Shown here piece after piece: positions 9,684 through 20,193 of a stretch of DNA of 64,000 nucleotides. The position numbers were made by a program, and so were the translations under genes. The stretch is from NCBI GenBank assembly GCA_016711285.1, contig JADJTG010000014.1, positions 372,001-436,000 of the forward strand. The letters are read 5' to 3'. Positions within the stretch are counted from its first letter, which is position 1; every line of letters starts with the position of its first letter. Origin of the DNA: Sphingobacteriales bacterium. GTDB lineage: Bacteria > Bacteroidota > Bacteroidia > Chitinophagales > UBA2359. The notes under the pieces are model-generated. The model saw only the letters and a program-made list of their open reading frames with translations. It ran no database searches and was not told the origin of the DNA.

Positions 9684-10157
9684 ACAACAATAAGTCGGCG
9701 TAGCGGATTAAGCAGTGCAAAAGTACTGTGTTTTTTTATAAAATTAATCAAAAATCGCCTTATGTTCATCTTCAAGAAACCATAAAAAACGCCGCTCTAT
9801 TTTAATTAGGGCGGCGTTTGAAGCGAAAAACACAGAATTTATCACAAATACTGTACATTTCTGCTCAACCGAAGTTGTTGGGCTAACTTTTTTCTAAACC
9901 ATTTTTCTAAACCAATTAAAACCAAAACACTATATATGAAGCTAAAATCATGCCAAATAATATTATTGAGATGGGGAGGCAGTTCTTAATTTTGTTGCAA
10001 TGATCAAAAGCGATGAATACTGAATACTACCTTTTAAGTTATTTTATTTATTTAACTTTGTCCCTTGTTTTTTTGATAATTTATTTTTTTTTATATAATT
10101 ATTTTTTATAAAAATATCATTATCAATGATTTTTAAATATAAAAATAAAAACACTTG
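9684..10157. other. Intergenic region between divergent gatB and nhaD
   Basis: 474 bases, AT-rich. It holds the gatB promoter, a GC-rich hairpin (AAACGCCGC at 9787-9795 pairing with 9811-9819, flanked by A- and T-rich DNA) of unknown role, and a TAACTTTG at 10053-10060 that could be the -7 element of nhaD. No ORF or RNA gene was recognised. Confidence 0.5.
9718..9752 (-). promoter_or_regulatory. Bacteroidota-type promoter of gatB
   Basis: On the minus strand TACTTTTG (9725-9718) fits TAnnTTTG, with TTTG (9752-9749) 23 bases further upstream. It lies 35 bases before the gatB start. Confidence 0.55.
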
Positions 10158-11504
10158 ATGTCAGTTATTACATTATTGGTAATTATTTTTATTGTTGGGT
10201 ATTGTTGTATTGCCTTTGAACACAACATAAAAATAGATAAAACCGCTTCGGCTTTGCTGACCGGAATGTTATTGTGGGCAATTGTAGCTGTTTTTGGACA
10301 TTCTATTCCTTTACAAGAGGCAGCAGCCATAGAAATGGTACAAAAAGAGGGTTGGAAACATTTCATTGAACACGAATTAGTCCATCATTTTTACGATATT
10401 GCCAATATTCTGTTTTTTCTTTTGGGGGCAATGACGATTGTAGAAACCGTAGATATACACGATGGTTTTTATGTTATTACCAACCAGATTACTACGCGCA
10501 ATAAAACACTGCTCCTTTGGATCATTTCTATTCTTACGTTTTTTTTGTCGGCAGTATTGGATAATCTTACCACCGCTATTGTAATGGTATCGCTGTTGAG
10601 CAAATTAATCAGCGACCGCTATTTGCGTTTGTTGTATGCTTCTATGGTTATTATCGCGGCTAATGCAGGCGGTGCGTGGAGTCCTATCGGCGATGTAACG
10701 ACTACGATGTTATGGATTGGCGGACAAATTACTAGTTTCAATATTATGAAAATGGTGTTTTTGCCCAGTGTGACTTGTATGGCATTGCCCGCATTTTTGA
10801 TGAGTTTTCAGCCACTTATGCGCGGTACTTTGGATTTAAAAAACACCGCAAACGCTTATCATACTACAATTACTGAACGTTATATTGTATTTTTTGTAGG
10901 TATATCCGCCTTGCTGTTTGTGCCTGTTTTTAAAACTATTACACACCTGCCGCCTTCTATGGGTATGATGCTCGGTTTGGGTGTATTGTGGCTGACAGTG
11001 GATATTTTACACCGTAAAAAACCACACGAGGATAAAAGGAAAGTGTCTATTTATCACGCTTTGGAGCGCGTAGATGTGCCGAGTGTGTTATTCTTTCTGG
11101 GAATATTGATGGCGGTGGCAGCCTTGCAGTCGGTGAGAACCCTCAAGGAGTTGGCAGAATTGCTGGCGCAGCAGGTGGGCAACAACGATATTATTCTGGT
11201 ATTGATAGGTATGTTGTCGGCGGTATTGGATAATGTTCCTTTGGTGGCGGCTTGTATGGGTATGTACGATGTGGTGCCTTCGAGTATGTATTTTATGCAG
11301 GACGGCAAATTTTGGGAGTTTTTGGCGTATTGCGCCGGCACAGGCGGCAGTATGCTCATCATCGGTTCGGCGGCGGGCGTAGCCGTGATGGGCTTGGAGC
11401 GCATCAATTTTATGTGGTATTTGCGCCATATTACTTGGTTGGCGGCGGCGGGTTATTTTGCCGGCGTTGCGGTATATTTGCTGCAATATGCACTGACGCA
11501 TTAA
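10158..11504 (+). CDS. nhaD: NhaD-type Na+/H+ antiporter
   Basis: 448 residues from ATG 10158 (the TTG at 10155 is less likely). It is an integral membrane protein with about twelve hydrophobic segments and belongs to the ion transporter superfamily. Two internally repeated signatures are visible: FFLSAVLDNLTTAIVMVSLL with the following NAGGAWSPIGDVTTTMLW, and in the second half GMLSAVLDNVPLVAACMGMY with GTGGSMLIIGSAAGVA. These Asp-Asn and Gly/Ser/Thr loops form the ion path in NhaD proteins. It should expel Na+ or Li+ in exchange for protons. It stands alone, convergent with the alpha-2-macroglobulin gene. Confidence 0.9.
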   Translation: MSVITLLVIIFIVGYCCIAFEHNIKIDKTASALLTGMLLWAIVAVFGHSIPLQEAAAIEMVQKEGWKHFIEHELVHHFYDIANILFFLLGAMTIVETVDIHDGFYVITNQITTRNKTLLLWIISILTFFLSAVLDNLTTAIVMVSLLSKLISDRYLRLLYASMVIIAANAGGAWSPIGDVTTTMLWIGGQITSFNIMKMVFLPSVTCMALPAFLMSFQPLMRGTLDLKNTANAYHTTITERYIVFFVGISALLFVPVFKTITHLPPSMGMMLGLGVLWLTVDILHRKKPHEDKRKVSIYHALERVDVPSVLFFLGILMAVAALQSVRTLKELAELLAQQVGNNDIILVLIGMLSAVLDNVPLVAACMGMYDVVPSSMYFMQDGKFWEFLAYCAGTGGSMLIIGSAAGVAVMGLERINFMWYLRHITWLAAAGYFAGVAVYLLQYALTH

Positions 11505-11509
11505 TGGTG

Positions 11510-11545
11510 ATTGTTGTTGTAGAACTCTGGTTCTACAACAACAAT
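11510..11545. repeat. Perfect 16-bp inverted repeat, possible terminator
   Basis: ATTGTTGTTGTAGAAC (11510-11525) pairs exactly with 11530-11545 around a four-base loop. There is no T-tract after it. A second small palindrome (CGATG/CATCG, 11547-11559) and a third hairpin (11577-11585 with 11601-11609) follow before the end of the convergent alpha-2-macroglobulin gene. Confidence 0.6.
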
Positions 11546-11604
11546 CCGATGAACCATCGAACAACAATGATTTTAAAATAATGGAAAAAATTTAATATCT
11601 TCCA

Positions 11605-14600
11605 TTATTGTACGCGCAAGATGCCGCCACCGTGTGTGGAATAATAATCGCCGCTATACATGGCATCGGCACTGTAAGTTCCGGCTGCAAAAGTTCCTTT
11701 TGATACCACCCGCGCCATATAATAATAGGCTTTCGGTGCTTTGGTGACGGTATCAAAAAACAAAATGCGGTCGTCTCGAATATCAAAGGATTCGGGCGTA
11801 GCTTTGTTTTTTGCCCATTCCAAAGCGGGCAACTCGCTGAGGCGGGGGTTTTCTACTTCAAAGGCAGCGGGCAGCACATCGGTAATGGCTACATTCGGAA
11901 CGGCATCTCTTTGCAAAGAAACCACTTCCAAACCTATCACCACCAAGTCGTTTTGTTTCAGTTGTGACGGATTTATCGGCTGACCATAGCGATTGTAATA
12001 ATGTTTTACGATTTTCAGGTTGCGGTCGGCTTCGGGGACGATGTTGCTGTTGCTCAATCCCTGCATTTCCCAGAAATAATACAAAGTACCATTGCCGTTG
12101 CTGCGAATTTCTACCTGATTGGCTTTTATATCGCTGTAATTCAGTACCAAATCTTCTCCTGTAAATTGCGCTATTTTCTTGCCGTTGGCGTAAATATCGG
12201 CGGTAGCCGTATTGTTTTTGTTCAGCCGCGCCATTTGCCCCAAAGCCAGCAAACTAAATGTAATTTCCTGCGTGTTGAGATAGGCTTTGTCTTTGAGTTC
12301 TTGCGAAAGCAAGCGGCTAAGACTGCCCGCTTCGGCTCCGGTGGGGTCGGTGTAGGCGAGCACATACAAAGCCAACGCCAAATCGCGGGTAGGCGAATAC
12401 AAAGCACCTCCCAACTGCGGCACAGATTGCTCGCTGGCAAAGGCTTCGGGCAAAAGGGATTTGTAGGTTTTTACATCGCCCACCAACCGATAAGTAGCCG
12501 CCAGCACATAGCGACTGTCTAAACTCAATTTCTCCGTATTTTCTTTCAGTGCGTTCATTTCGGCGATATTCGGCTCATTGAGCAAAGCCAATACAAATAA
12601 AGAATAAGCCACTTCTTTGGGCATAATATCGCGTACTTCATTGTTGTTGTAATAGTATTTTTGAGTGCTTTTTTCGGAAAGACGCTCTTGTAGATAATAT
12701 TTTGCCGTTTCCATTGCGTTGCGGCTTACATCAAAGCCCGCTTTTTGTGCTTCGTACCAAAAATGCAAGGTTTGTGCTGTTACCCACCAGTTGGGTTGCT
12801 CGCCGCCCTGCCAATAGCTGATAGCTCCGCTATACAACTGCATATTTTGCAATTTATAAATCGCTTGCTGTACATTATAAGCCGGATTGGGGTCGTTGAT
12901 GGCATTGCTGCTGCGCAATATCTTTTGTGCCAAATCGGGATAATAAATTTGCGGAAACGCACTTGCCAGCGTTTGTTCGGCGCAACCGTAAGGATAGGTT
13001 ACTACATATTCCAAATGCTTGCCAAATTCTACCACAGGCAAGCGGCTGATGAGCAATTTTCCGCTTACACTGGCAGGGATAAAGGTAGTGTTGAGTGAAT
13101 TTTTTTGCTGCGTACCTCCTTTCAGTGCGCCATTTCCGGCAATTTTCTGTAAAGAAGTAGCTGCCCGCACCGGCAAATCTATATTTTCGGTAAAAGTTTC
13201 GCCCAGAGCCTGCACGCTTACCTGTAAACTGCCCGCCGCCGTTTCGCCGTTTTGGGCATAAATCAAAAATTCGGTGCTGCTGCTGCCTTTTGCCGGAATA
13301 CTCACGGTTTTGCTGCTTTCGCCCAAGAGCATCAGGGGTGGTTTTACGCTGATTTTTGCTGTGCCTTGTGTCGCTTTATCGGTGGTATTGCTCAAAGATA
13401 CAGGCAGGCGGAGCGTGTCGCCGAAAGCCAGCACACGCGGCGCACCACTGCTGATAACAATAGGGTCGGCGATGGTGATGGCGGTGTCGGCGGCGGCGTA
13501 GCGGTTTTGTTTTACGGCTACCGCCATCACGCGCACCTCGCCCGAAAATTGCGGAACATCTATTTCATAATGTATTTTCCCCGAAGCATCGGCGGTGAGC
13601 AGCCCACTCCAAAACGACACCGGTTTGATGCGTTTGTTGCTCAGAGGATTGAGGCGTTTGTCGGCATCGGCAGCCTCGTAGCCGTCACCGCCACTGAGTA
13701 AATTGGCGCGTAGTTCGGGATAGAGCAGCGCGTAAAGGTCGTAAGATTGTACGCCCAAAGCACGCGGCGCACCAAAAAATGCCAAAGGGTCGGGTGTTTT
13801 GTAGTTTTTTAGAGCCAAAATACCTTCATCTACTACTGCCACACTCACCTGCGCGCGCGGCGCAGTTTGTATGTCAATGGCGTGTTTTTGTTTGGAGCGC
13901 GCTTGCGTGGCAGTGCTGATGCTCAAAGGAAGTTGCTGCTCGGCATTGCTGACAATGAGATTTTTATAGCCGTGCGCCACAAACATGGGCAGGTCGTTGT
14001 TGATATGCGGTTTGAACAGCGTGGCGGTGATAAAACAATTCGGAGCGTGGGCATCGCTGAGGTCAAAACTGATTTCGGCAGATTTTTTGTCGGTTTCTAT
14101 ATAAAAATGCTTCAATACGCGGTTTTGCTCCACCGTCACCAACATTTTTCCGCTGAAAGGCGTTTTGAGCAAGGCTTTTACTTCATCACCCACCTGATAT
14201 TTTTCTTTATCCAGCTCTATTTCTACCGTTCCTTCGCGGTTTACTTCAAAAGATGTGCTGAGGGTATTGCCGTAGCTGTAAGCATAAAAACGCTGTGATA
14301 CATAATTTTTAGCTCCTTTTCTTTGTATGCGCACTTCGTATTCGCCGGATACTTCGGGCGTAAAAGACACAGCGGTAATGTCGCCGTCGAAGCGCACTTC
14401 TTTGCTGCTCACCACCACTTCTTCGCGCTGCGGGTTGTAGCTGTAATTGCCGCGCTGATTGCGCTCTACGCTGCTTTTCCAGTCGTAGCGAATTACTTGC
14501 AGGTCGGCGGTGGCAGAGGTGGGTTTTCCCTGCGGGGTGAGGGCTATCAGAGGAATTTGCAGCGGCTTGCGCACGGCAGCGAAATAATCAAGATTGCCAA

Positions 14601-17013
14601 TACCGTAAAAAACATCTTGTGTATAAAGTTCAAATTCTTTGGAACGATGTACGGGGCGGGCACTTTCGTCAAATACGGTGGCATACACTTTTCCTTTCAG
14701 CAAGCCCATATCCTGCAATTCGGGTTTCCACGAAAAAGTTTCGAGTACTTTGCCCTGTGCATCGCAAGCACCTTCGCTGAACAGATTGTCCAAATAGCTT
14801 TCGTTATTGTTTTTAAAAATAAAGTTTTTGTAGCCTTTGGGCGAAAAATTGCCGCGTTTCAGTTGTACCTCTACTTCGTATTTGTTGTTGGCGGCGGGTG
14901 GTCCGAAATAATTGGCAGCATCAATTTGAACGAGGAGGCTGTCTGCCATCGTGAGCGACTCTTGGGGCAGATTGACATTTACTCTGATGCGCTCCGGCAT
15001 AAATTCTTCTACGCTGATGGGTTTGGTATGGAGCAAAATGTCGTTGGCACTGTATAACTCGGCGCGATAAGTGCCGGTGGCAGCGGTGGCGGGCAGTGCG
15101 AAATTTATATCAAAAGAACCTTCCTGATTGAGTACTTTGCGCAACGTTTTAATTTCTTTGCCCGCCGGATTGAGCCATTTTATTTTTACAGGCATATCCG
15201 CCGGAATTTTTTCAAGATTTGCTTCGTCGCGTACAATGCCCGCTATATGTACCGTTTCGCCCGGGCGGTAGATGTTGCGTTCGCCGTATAAAAAAGCATC
15301 GTAGCCCGCTTCGTTGGGGTATTTTCCGCCTAATTCAAAGCGTTCTACATCTATCAATGTATTGTCAAACCACAAAAAATTGTAATCTTCGCCTTTTTTG
15401 GCGGTAATCATACCTATTTTAAAACCCGGGAATTTTTTATCCACATCTTCCAGCACTGCAATCCCCTTGCTGTCGGTTTTGAGGGTCGTTAGTTTTTGGT
15501 TGTTGGTGCTGATAAATGAAACATCTATATCCGCCAGCGATTTGGCTGTTTTGATGGAATTGGCAAAAACATACACATTGTTTTTGTCGGCTTTGGCAAT
15601 CAGTCCGATGTCGGAAATGGAAACTAATTTGGAGTCGGTAATCCAAAGGTGTTCGGCAGACGATACGCGCACGACATAAAAACCGTCCCATTGAGGCAAT
15701 TTGTCTTTAAAATCCAAATGTAAAAGGCGGCGCGAACCATACAGCGGCAGGTTTTCGGTGCTGATGGTGTCGGTATAAATGTTCTGACCGTATTTTTGCG
15801 TATCATAGTAAGAAAAATCAAAATAATCGTAGTCGTTGGCACTGTAATAATCGTATGATTCGCCGTTGCGCATAAAAGCGGCAATATTGTTTTCAAATAC
15901 TTTTACTACCTGAACCACTATTTTCGGTACATTAATAATATCTATATCCAAATTGCGGTTTCCCTGTGCGCTCATATAAATCGCCGCCTGTTCGGTAAAG
16001 CGCAGCGTGGGTTCGGGTTTTCCAAAGTTAAACGTGTTTTTGTAGTCGTTGCCCAAAGGCGCACCTATCACGCCCTGTAATTTGCCATTGATACGCAATT
16101 CATAGTCCGTCATCGGGCTAAACTCGTTGCTTTCTACCGTAAATCCGTTGATGGAGGGCTGCACTTTTATCTCCACTTCGGGACTGACGCTCACCAAACC
16201 TGCCAAATCGCTGTTGCTGATTTCCTGCGAAGTGACGACATACAAAGTGCCGTTGATACCGTCGTGTTCGGTGTAAATGGAGCTGATGTCGATGCGGCTT
16301 TTGTCGGGTAGCGGCAACTCGGCACTGAAATTATCGGGACTTCTGTAATGACCTTCGGGCGTTTTGATGCCTTTGGCAACCTCGATGCGCACGGCGGCTT
16401 GTTCGCTCGACCGGTCGGCGTTGAGCATTTCGGATACGATGTGTTTGTTGGTATTATCGCTGATAACCTGAATGGGAATTTTGTCGTCGTCGATGCGGGC
16501 AGCCAGATGGTCGGCGACTTCGGCGGGCTGCATCGGGTAATTAAAGGCTAAATTCGCTTGCAGTGCTACTGCTCCGGGTTCGGTTTTTGATTTGCGCCAT
16601 TGCAAATACACATTATCCAAGCGCAAATAAGGCGTGTGAAATTCCACCACGCTTTCTTTTCCCAATTTATAAGGTTTTTCGCTGTTTTTAAATATTTCGG
16701 AGGTGGCAGTGCCTACAATATCGGTGGAGGCGGGAAAACCCTCGTTGGGCGAAAAAATAAGCTCGTTGGCAGAAACCCAGCGAAACGCACCCTTTACCTG
16801 TGGCTCAAAGCGAATATACGCGGTGCTGTCCCATTTTTCTATTTGCGCTTCGGTGGCAAGATCGCGGTTGAAGGTAAAACGCAGATTTTGTTGTGGGCTG
16901 ATTTCTTTTTTGAAATTGGTAGCAACGATGCGCAGCTCTTGGTGTTGTTTACAGGCAGGAAAAAAAAACAGACTTGCAGTGAGAAAACACAGCAAAAGAT
17001 GGAAGGGTTTCAT
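11605..17013 (-). CDS. Alpha-2-macroglobulin family lipoprotein with intact thioester motif
   Basis: 1,802 residues. The signal peptide ends at lipobox FFPAC, so the protein is lipid anchored in the periplasm or at the outer membrane. Bacterial A2Ms trap proteases by covalent capture through an internal thioester after bait cleavage. The thioester signature is present as GCAEQ (Cys1344, Gln1347), followed by the helical thioester domain. Macroglobulin beta domains fill the N-terminal half, with the family phrase LYGERNIYRPGETVHIAG at about residues 575-592. The C-terminal domain resembles the A2M receptor-binding domain. Many bacterial A2M genes adjoin pbpC, but there is none here. It is the longest intact frame in the window. 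Confidence 0.9.
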   Translation of the reverse strand: MKPFHLLLCFLTASLFFFPACKQHQELRIVATNFKKEISPQQNLRFTFNRDLATEAQIEKWDSTAYIRFEPQVKGAFRWVSANELIFSPNEGFPASTDIVGTATSEIFKNSEKPYKLGKESVVEFHTPYLRLDNVYLQWRKSKTEPGAVALQANLAFNYPMQPAEVADHLAARIDDDKIPIQVISDNTNKHIVSEMLNADRSSEQAAVRIEVAKGIKTPEGHYRSPDNFSAELPLPDKSRIDISSIYTEHDGINGTLYVVTSQEISNSDLAGLVSVSPEVEIKVQPSINGFTVESNEFSPMTDYELRINGKLQGVIGAPLGNDYKNTFNFGKPEPTLRFTEQAAIYMSAQGNRNLDIDIINVPKIVVQVVKVFENNIAAFMRNGESYDYYSANDYDYFDFSYYDTQKYGQNIYTDTISTENLPLYGSRRLLHLDFKDKLPQWDGFYVVRVSSAEHLWITDSKLVSISDIGLIAKADKNNVYVFANSIKTAKSLADIDVSFISTNNQKLTTLKTDSKGIAVLEDVDKKFPGFKIGMITAKKGEDYNFLWFDNTLIDVERFELGGKYPNEAGYDAFLYGERNIYRPGETVHIAGIVRDEANLEKIPADMPVKIKWLNPAGKEIKTLRKVLNQEGSFDINFALPATAATGTYRAELYSANDILLHTKPISVEEFMPERIRVNVNLPQESLTMADSLLVQIDAANYFGPPAANNKYEVEVQLKRGNFSPKGYKNFIFKNNNESYLDNLFSEGACDAQGKVLETFSWKPELQDMGLLKGKVYATVFDESARPVHRSKEFELYTQDVFYGIGNLDYFAAVRKPLQIPLIALTPQGKPTSATADLQVIRYDWKSSVERNQRGNYSYNPQREEVVVSSKEVRFDGDITAVSFTPEVSGEYEVRIQRKGAKNYVSQRFYAYSYGNTLSTSFEVNREGTVEIELDKEKYQVGDEVKALLKTPFSGKMLVTVEQNRVLKHFYIETDKKSAEISFDLSDAHAPNCFITATLFKPHINNDLPMFVAHGYKNLIVSNAEQQLPLSISTATQARSKQKHAIDIQTAPRAQVSVAVVDEGILALKNYKTPDPLAFFGAPRALGVQSYDLYALLYPELRANLLSGGDGYEAADADKRLNPLSNKRIKPVSFWSGLLTADASGKIHYEIDVPQFSGEVRVMAVAVKQNRYAAADTAITIADPIVISSGAPRVLAFGDTLRLPVSLSNTTDKATQGTAKISVKPPLMLLGESSKTVSIPAKGSSSTEFLIYAQNGETAAGSLQVSVQALGETFTENIDLPVRAATSLQKIAGNGALKGGTQQKNSLNTTFIPASVSGKLLISRLPVVEFGKHLEYVVTYPYGCAEQTLASAFPQIYYPDLAQKILRSSNAINDPNPAYNVQQAIYKLQNMQLYSGAISYWQGGEQPNWWVTAQTLHFWYEAQKAGFDVSRNAMETAKYYLQERLSEKSTQKYYYNNNEVRDIMPKEVAYSLFVLALLNEPNIAEMNALKENTEKLSLDSRYVLAATYRLVGDVKTYKSLLPEAFASEQSVPQLGGALYSPTRDLALALYVLAYTDPTGAEAGSLSRLLSQELKDKAYLNTQEITFSLLALGQMARLNKNNTATADIYANGKKIAQFTGEDLVLNYSDIKANQVEIRSNGNGTLYYFWEMQGLSNSNIVPEADRNLKIVKHYYNRYGQPINPSQLKQNDLVVIGLEVVSLQRDAVPNVAITDVLPAAFEVENPRLSELPALEWAKNKATPESFDIRDDRILFFDTVTKAPKAYYYMARVVSKGTFAAGTYSADAMYSGDYYSTHGGGILRVQ

Positions 17014-17424
17014 AAGAAAAATGAGGTTAGAAAATTTGAGCGTTGAAAAAAATAACGAATAATGCCTTGGATTGGTTTCTGTTGTACAATGATTTTTTTA
17101 TAAAGATAATACATATTTTTTACAGATGTATTTAATCATTGATAAAGGTTTTACGATTGCTGTGTAAAAGTATTTTTTTTAAACATAAAACGCTGCAACA
17201 TCATAAATCTGAACAAAAAAAATGTAAAATGCTCTAAAAATACAGCAGAAATATATACCGCTTGCAAGAAAATAAAATACCTGTATGGGTAATCTTAGAT
17301 GTGATAAATTTATCGTTATCTTTGCCTTCGGGTGTGAGTATTTTTTTACAAAAAAAATCAACTGTACACCGACCGGATTTTATTTCAATGTCGTTTTTAA
17401 AAAAAAAGTATATATCACTTCGCA
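17014..17424. other. Divergent intergenic region upstream of the AAA+ cassette
   Basis: 411 bases, very AT-rich, between the divergent A2M and AAA+ genes. A consensus -7 element TATCTTTG sits at 17317-17324, 100 bases before the AAA+ start; no convincing TTTG is seen at the expected distance upstream. The small ORFs on both strands look random. Confidence 0.45.
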
Positions 17425-19362
17425 ATGACAGTGCTTCAATTTGAAAAACTCATCAAACAATATTTGACCGAAGAGGATTTCGGCGAAAAAAAACTGCTCA
17501 AAGGCGATGCCCTGCCTTTACTCCTCATTCCGCGTCTTTCCGCCGATTTTCCTTCGCTCCAACTTTCTGCCGAAACCATCATCTTGGCATATATCGCCAT
17601 TGAAGGCACACAGAATAAAGGGTTTTTGCTCACCGATAAATATTTTTACTATCAGGAAAACGGCAAAGAAATACGCTTGTACTTAGAAAAATTGGGCGAA
17701 ATAACTGACGAAAAAACATTCGCTTCGTTTACCACTCTACCTGCCGTCACCCAAACGCATCTGGCTCAACTATTCGGTGCGGTGTCGGAGCAAAAATTTA
17801 TGGAAGAAAATACGCGCCTCAACGATTTTATCCAAAAAGCCGAAACCCTGCAAAAACAAGCCGATGCCACCCTCATTGACGAAGCCTATCTGCAATTGCT
17901 GCGTACCGAAGGCGAAATGGCGGCGGCTTTATGTGCCGAATTAGATGCCGACAAGGATTTTTTGGCAGCCCTCCAAAGCGTGAGTGCAGGCAGCGGCGAG
18001 TTGGCAGAGCAATATCGCTCACGCCATGTCTTGCTCCACGACAGCATCAAGATTTATAAGAACTTGGCGGCAGTGCGTACCGAAAAAAATGTAGCCGCCT
18101 ATAAAGAACCTTTCGCTTTGGCATATTGGTTTGAGTGGCTCAACGAGGGCAGCGATATGGCGGAAAAACTCTCTTTGCAGCGCATCAATGCGATGGTGCA
18201 GAATCCGAAATTTCAGCAAAATATAGAGGTGGTGCAAAAAAGCGAAATTTTTAAGGTAAGTAAAGATTATGAAAAAGAATACCTGCTGCCCGTATTGCTG
18301 AATCGTTTGCAACACCCCGCTGCCGAAAAAGCCGCCGACTGCCTGTATCGCTTTGCGCAGTTGCTCGCCAAAGCCGATGGCACACTCACCGCCGAAGAAG
18401 AAAAAACCCTCGCCGAAATATGGCAGCGAACCCACTATCCCAAACAAAAAATAGAAGGTGTGCGCCAAAACGAAGTACCCGACAACGACTCTATGGATGC
18501 CGTGATGAAGGAACTGAACGAATTAATCGGCTTGCAGCACATTAAAGAGGATATTAAATCGCTGATAAACTACCTGAAAGTGCAAAAAATACGCAGCGAA
18601 CAGGGGCTGAGTACGGCAGCACGCTCCCTGCACACGGTATTTGTGGGACCTCCGGGTACCGGAAAAACCACTATCGCCCGTTTGCTGGGGCGCATTTATA
18701 AGCAGTTGGGCGTGCTGCAAAAAGGACATTTGGTAGAAACCGACCGCGCCGGTATGGTAGCGGGCTATGTAGGGCAAACAGCTCTCAAAGTAGATACCGT
18801 AGTGAAAGCCGCCATAGACGGCGTGTTGTTTATTGATGAAGCCTACGCATTGGATAGAGGCGATGATGAGCGCGATTTCGGATCGGAGGCGGTGGAGGCT
18901 TTGCTCAAACGCATGGAAGACTACCGCGACCGCCTCATTGTGATTGTGGCGGGCTACCCCGACGAAATGCAGATTTTTATCAATTCCAACCCGGGATTAA
19001 AAAGCCGCTTCAACCGCTTTTTTTCCTTTAATCATTATACTGCACAGGAGTTGATGGATATTTTTAAACTCTTTGCCGGCAAATCCGACTATCATTTGTC
19101 GGCAGATGCCGAAGAAAAACTGTCTTTTATTTTTGATGAATTGGCACGCACTCCGCATAAAACTTTCGGCAATGCCCGCGAAGCCCGCAACTTATTTGAA
19201 GAATGTGTGCAACGCCAAGCCGACCGCGTGGTGAATATTGCCGACATGACCAAAGAAATTCTGATGACCCTCGAAGAACCTGATATTCCCGAACCAAAAG
19301 CAGCAGTAGCTAAAATAAGAATGTTTGAGCAGCAGGAACAAAAAACATTGCCGCAGGGTTAA
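17425..19362 (+). CDS. CbxX/SpoVK-type AAA+ ATPase with TerB-like N-terminal region
   Basis: 645 residues, cytosolic. Residues 1-300 are helical with no recognised family. Residues about 312-332 (LLAKADGTLTAEEEKTLAEI) look like the acidic helix pair of TerB-type tellurite-resistance domains. The C-terminal AAA+ module has Walker A GPPGTGKTT (from about residue 408), the CbxX-family stretch AGMVAGYVGQTA, and Walker B VLFIDEAYAL (about 466-476). An arginine-finger region follows at LKSRFNRFFSF. Relatives are remodelling ATPases (CbbX, SpoVK, EccA). It is the first gene of a co-directional run with two coiled-coil proteins and hemE, and may remodel one of those neighbours. The substrate is unknown. 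Confidence 0.85.
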   Translation: MTVLQFEKLIKQYLTEEDFGEKKLLKGDALPLLLIPRLSADFPSLQLSAETIILAYIAIEGTQNKGFLLTDKYFYYQENGKEIRLYLEKLGEITDEKTFASFTTLPAVTQTHLAQLFGAVSEQKFMEENTRLNDFIQKAETLQKQADATLIDEAYLQLLRTEGEMAAALCAELDADKDFLAALQSVSAGSGELAEQYRSRHVLLHDSIKIYKNLAAVRTEKNVAAYKEPFALAYWFEWLNEGSDMAEKLSLQRINAMVQNPKFQQNIEVVQKSEIFKVSKDYEKEYLLPVLLNRLQHPAAEKAADCLYRFAQLLAKADGTLTAEEEKTLAEIWQRTHYPKQKIEGVRQNEVPDNDSMDAVMKELNELIGLQHIKEDIKSLINYLKVQKIRSEQGLSTAARSLHTVFVGPPGTGKTTIARLLGRIYKQLGVLQKGHLVETDRAGMVAGYVGQTALKVDTVVKAAIDGVLFIDEAYALDRGDDERDFGSEAVEALLKRMEDYRDRLIVIVAGYPDEMQIFINSNPGLKSRFNRFFSFNHYTAQELMDIFKLFAGKSDYHLSADAEEKLSFIFDELARTPHKTFGNAREARNLFEECVQRQADRVVNIADMTKEILMTLEEPDIPEPKAAVAKIRMFEQQEQKTLPQG

Positions 19363-19463
19363 TAGAAAAGTTTTTAAAACGAAAATCTGCTATTTACAAA
19401 AAATACAAAACTACATATTCAATAATGTAAAAAAGGAATTTTTTTAAAAATAAAAATCATAAT

Positions 19464-20126
19464 ATGAAATTTGACCTCAACGCATTAAAGCGTCTTTTTG
19501 TGTATGATACAGAAGCTAAACCCACTGCCGACAACCCTACTACTGCCGATGCCAAACCAGACGACACCAAGCCGCCGGTAGTGAACGCATCGCCTGTTGC
19601 GGGCGGCGGCACAATAGACGAAAAAATAACTTCTACGCTCCTCCAAGCCATCGAAAGCAATAATTTGGACGGTTTTGACTATTTAGAATACAAAAAATCT
19701 TTGCAGGCTTTGGCAAACTTACCGATGGACGAAGCCACCAAATACCGCAGTGCTTTCGCTACCGCCTCTACAATGGGCATATCCTTGAGCAAATTGCTCG
19801 AAAGTGCTACTTACTATGTGCAAATATTGGAAAGAGAAAAAAACACCTTTGACGAAGCCCTCAAAGGCAAAAGCGAAAATGACGTACAAGGCAAACGTCA
19901 GGAGCAGGAGCGTTTGCGCCAAGCCTTACAGCAGAAAGCAGAAACCATTCAACGCCTCACCGAAGAAATGAAACGCGACCAAAGTGCCGTTGATGAAATA
20001 GACCAGTACATCGCCTCCATAACCCAAAAACTGGCACAAACCAAAAACAATTTTGAAGTATCTTATCAAAACATCTATCAGCAAATGGATAATGATATTC
20101 AAAAAATTAAACAATACCTTTCATAA
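19464..20126 (+). CDS. Hypothetical soluble coiled-coil protein
   Basis: 220 residues, no signal peptide or membrane segment. The N terminus (about residues 14-50) is Pro/Thr/Asp-rich and probably unstructured. Residues about 52-115 are a helical domain, and residues about 120-215 form a long coiled coil rich in Gln, Glu and Lys (QEQERLRQALQQKAETIQ). Function is not recognised. It lies 101 bases after the AAA+ gene and 67 bases before the membrane-anchored coiled-coil gene, so a common transcript and a complex between the three products are plausible inferences. Confidence 0.65.
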   Translation: MKFDLNALKRLFVYDTEAKPTADNPTTADAKPDDTKPPVVNASPVAGGGTIDEKITSTLLQAIESNNLDGFDYLEYKKSLQALANLPMDEATKYRSAFATASTMGISLSKLLESATYYVQILEREKNTFDEALKGKSENDVQGKRQEQERLRQALQQKAETIQRLTEEMKRDQSAVDEIDQYIASITQKLAQTKNNFEVSYQNIYQQMDNDIQKIKQYLS

Positions 20127-20193
20127 AAAACAGCTATTTTTAAGCCCTTTCAACGATTTATCAACTTTTTAATACGTTTCTTTATTCTCAATC

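Noticed and set aside
14323..15057. 244-codon plus-strand ORF opposite the A2M gene (and 13252-13701, 11741-11983, 16600-17046)
   Set aside because: Antisense shadows of an intact 1,802-residue protein with clear family motifs.
17425..19362. Calling the AAA+ gene EccA (type VII secretion) or CbbX (Rubisco activase)
   Set aside because: The shared CbxX-type domain alone does not support either role, and no type VII or Rubisco genes are near.
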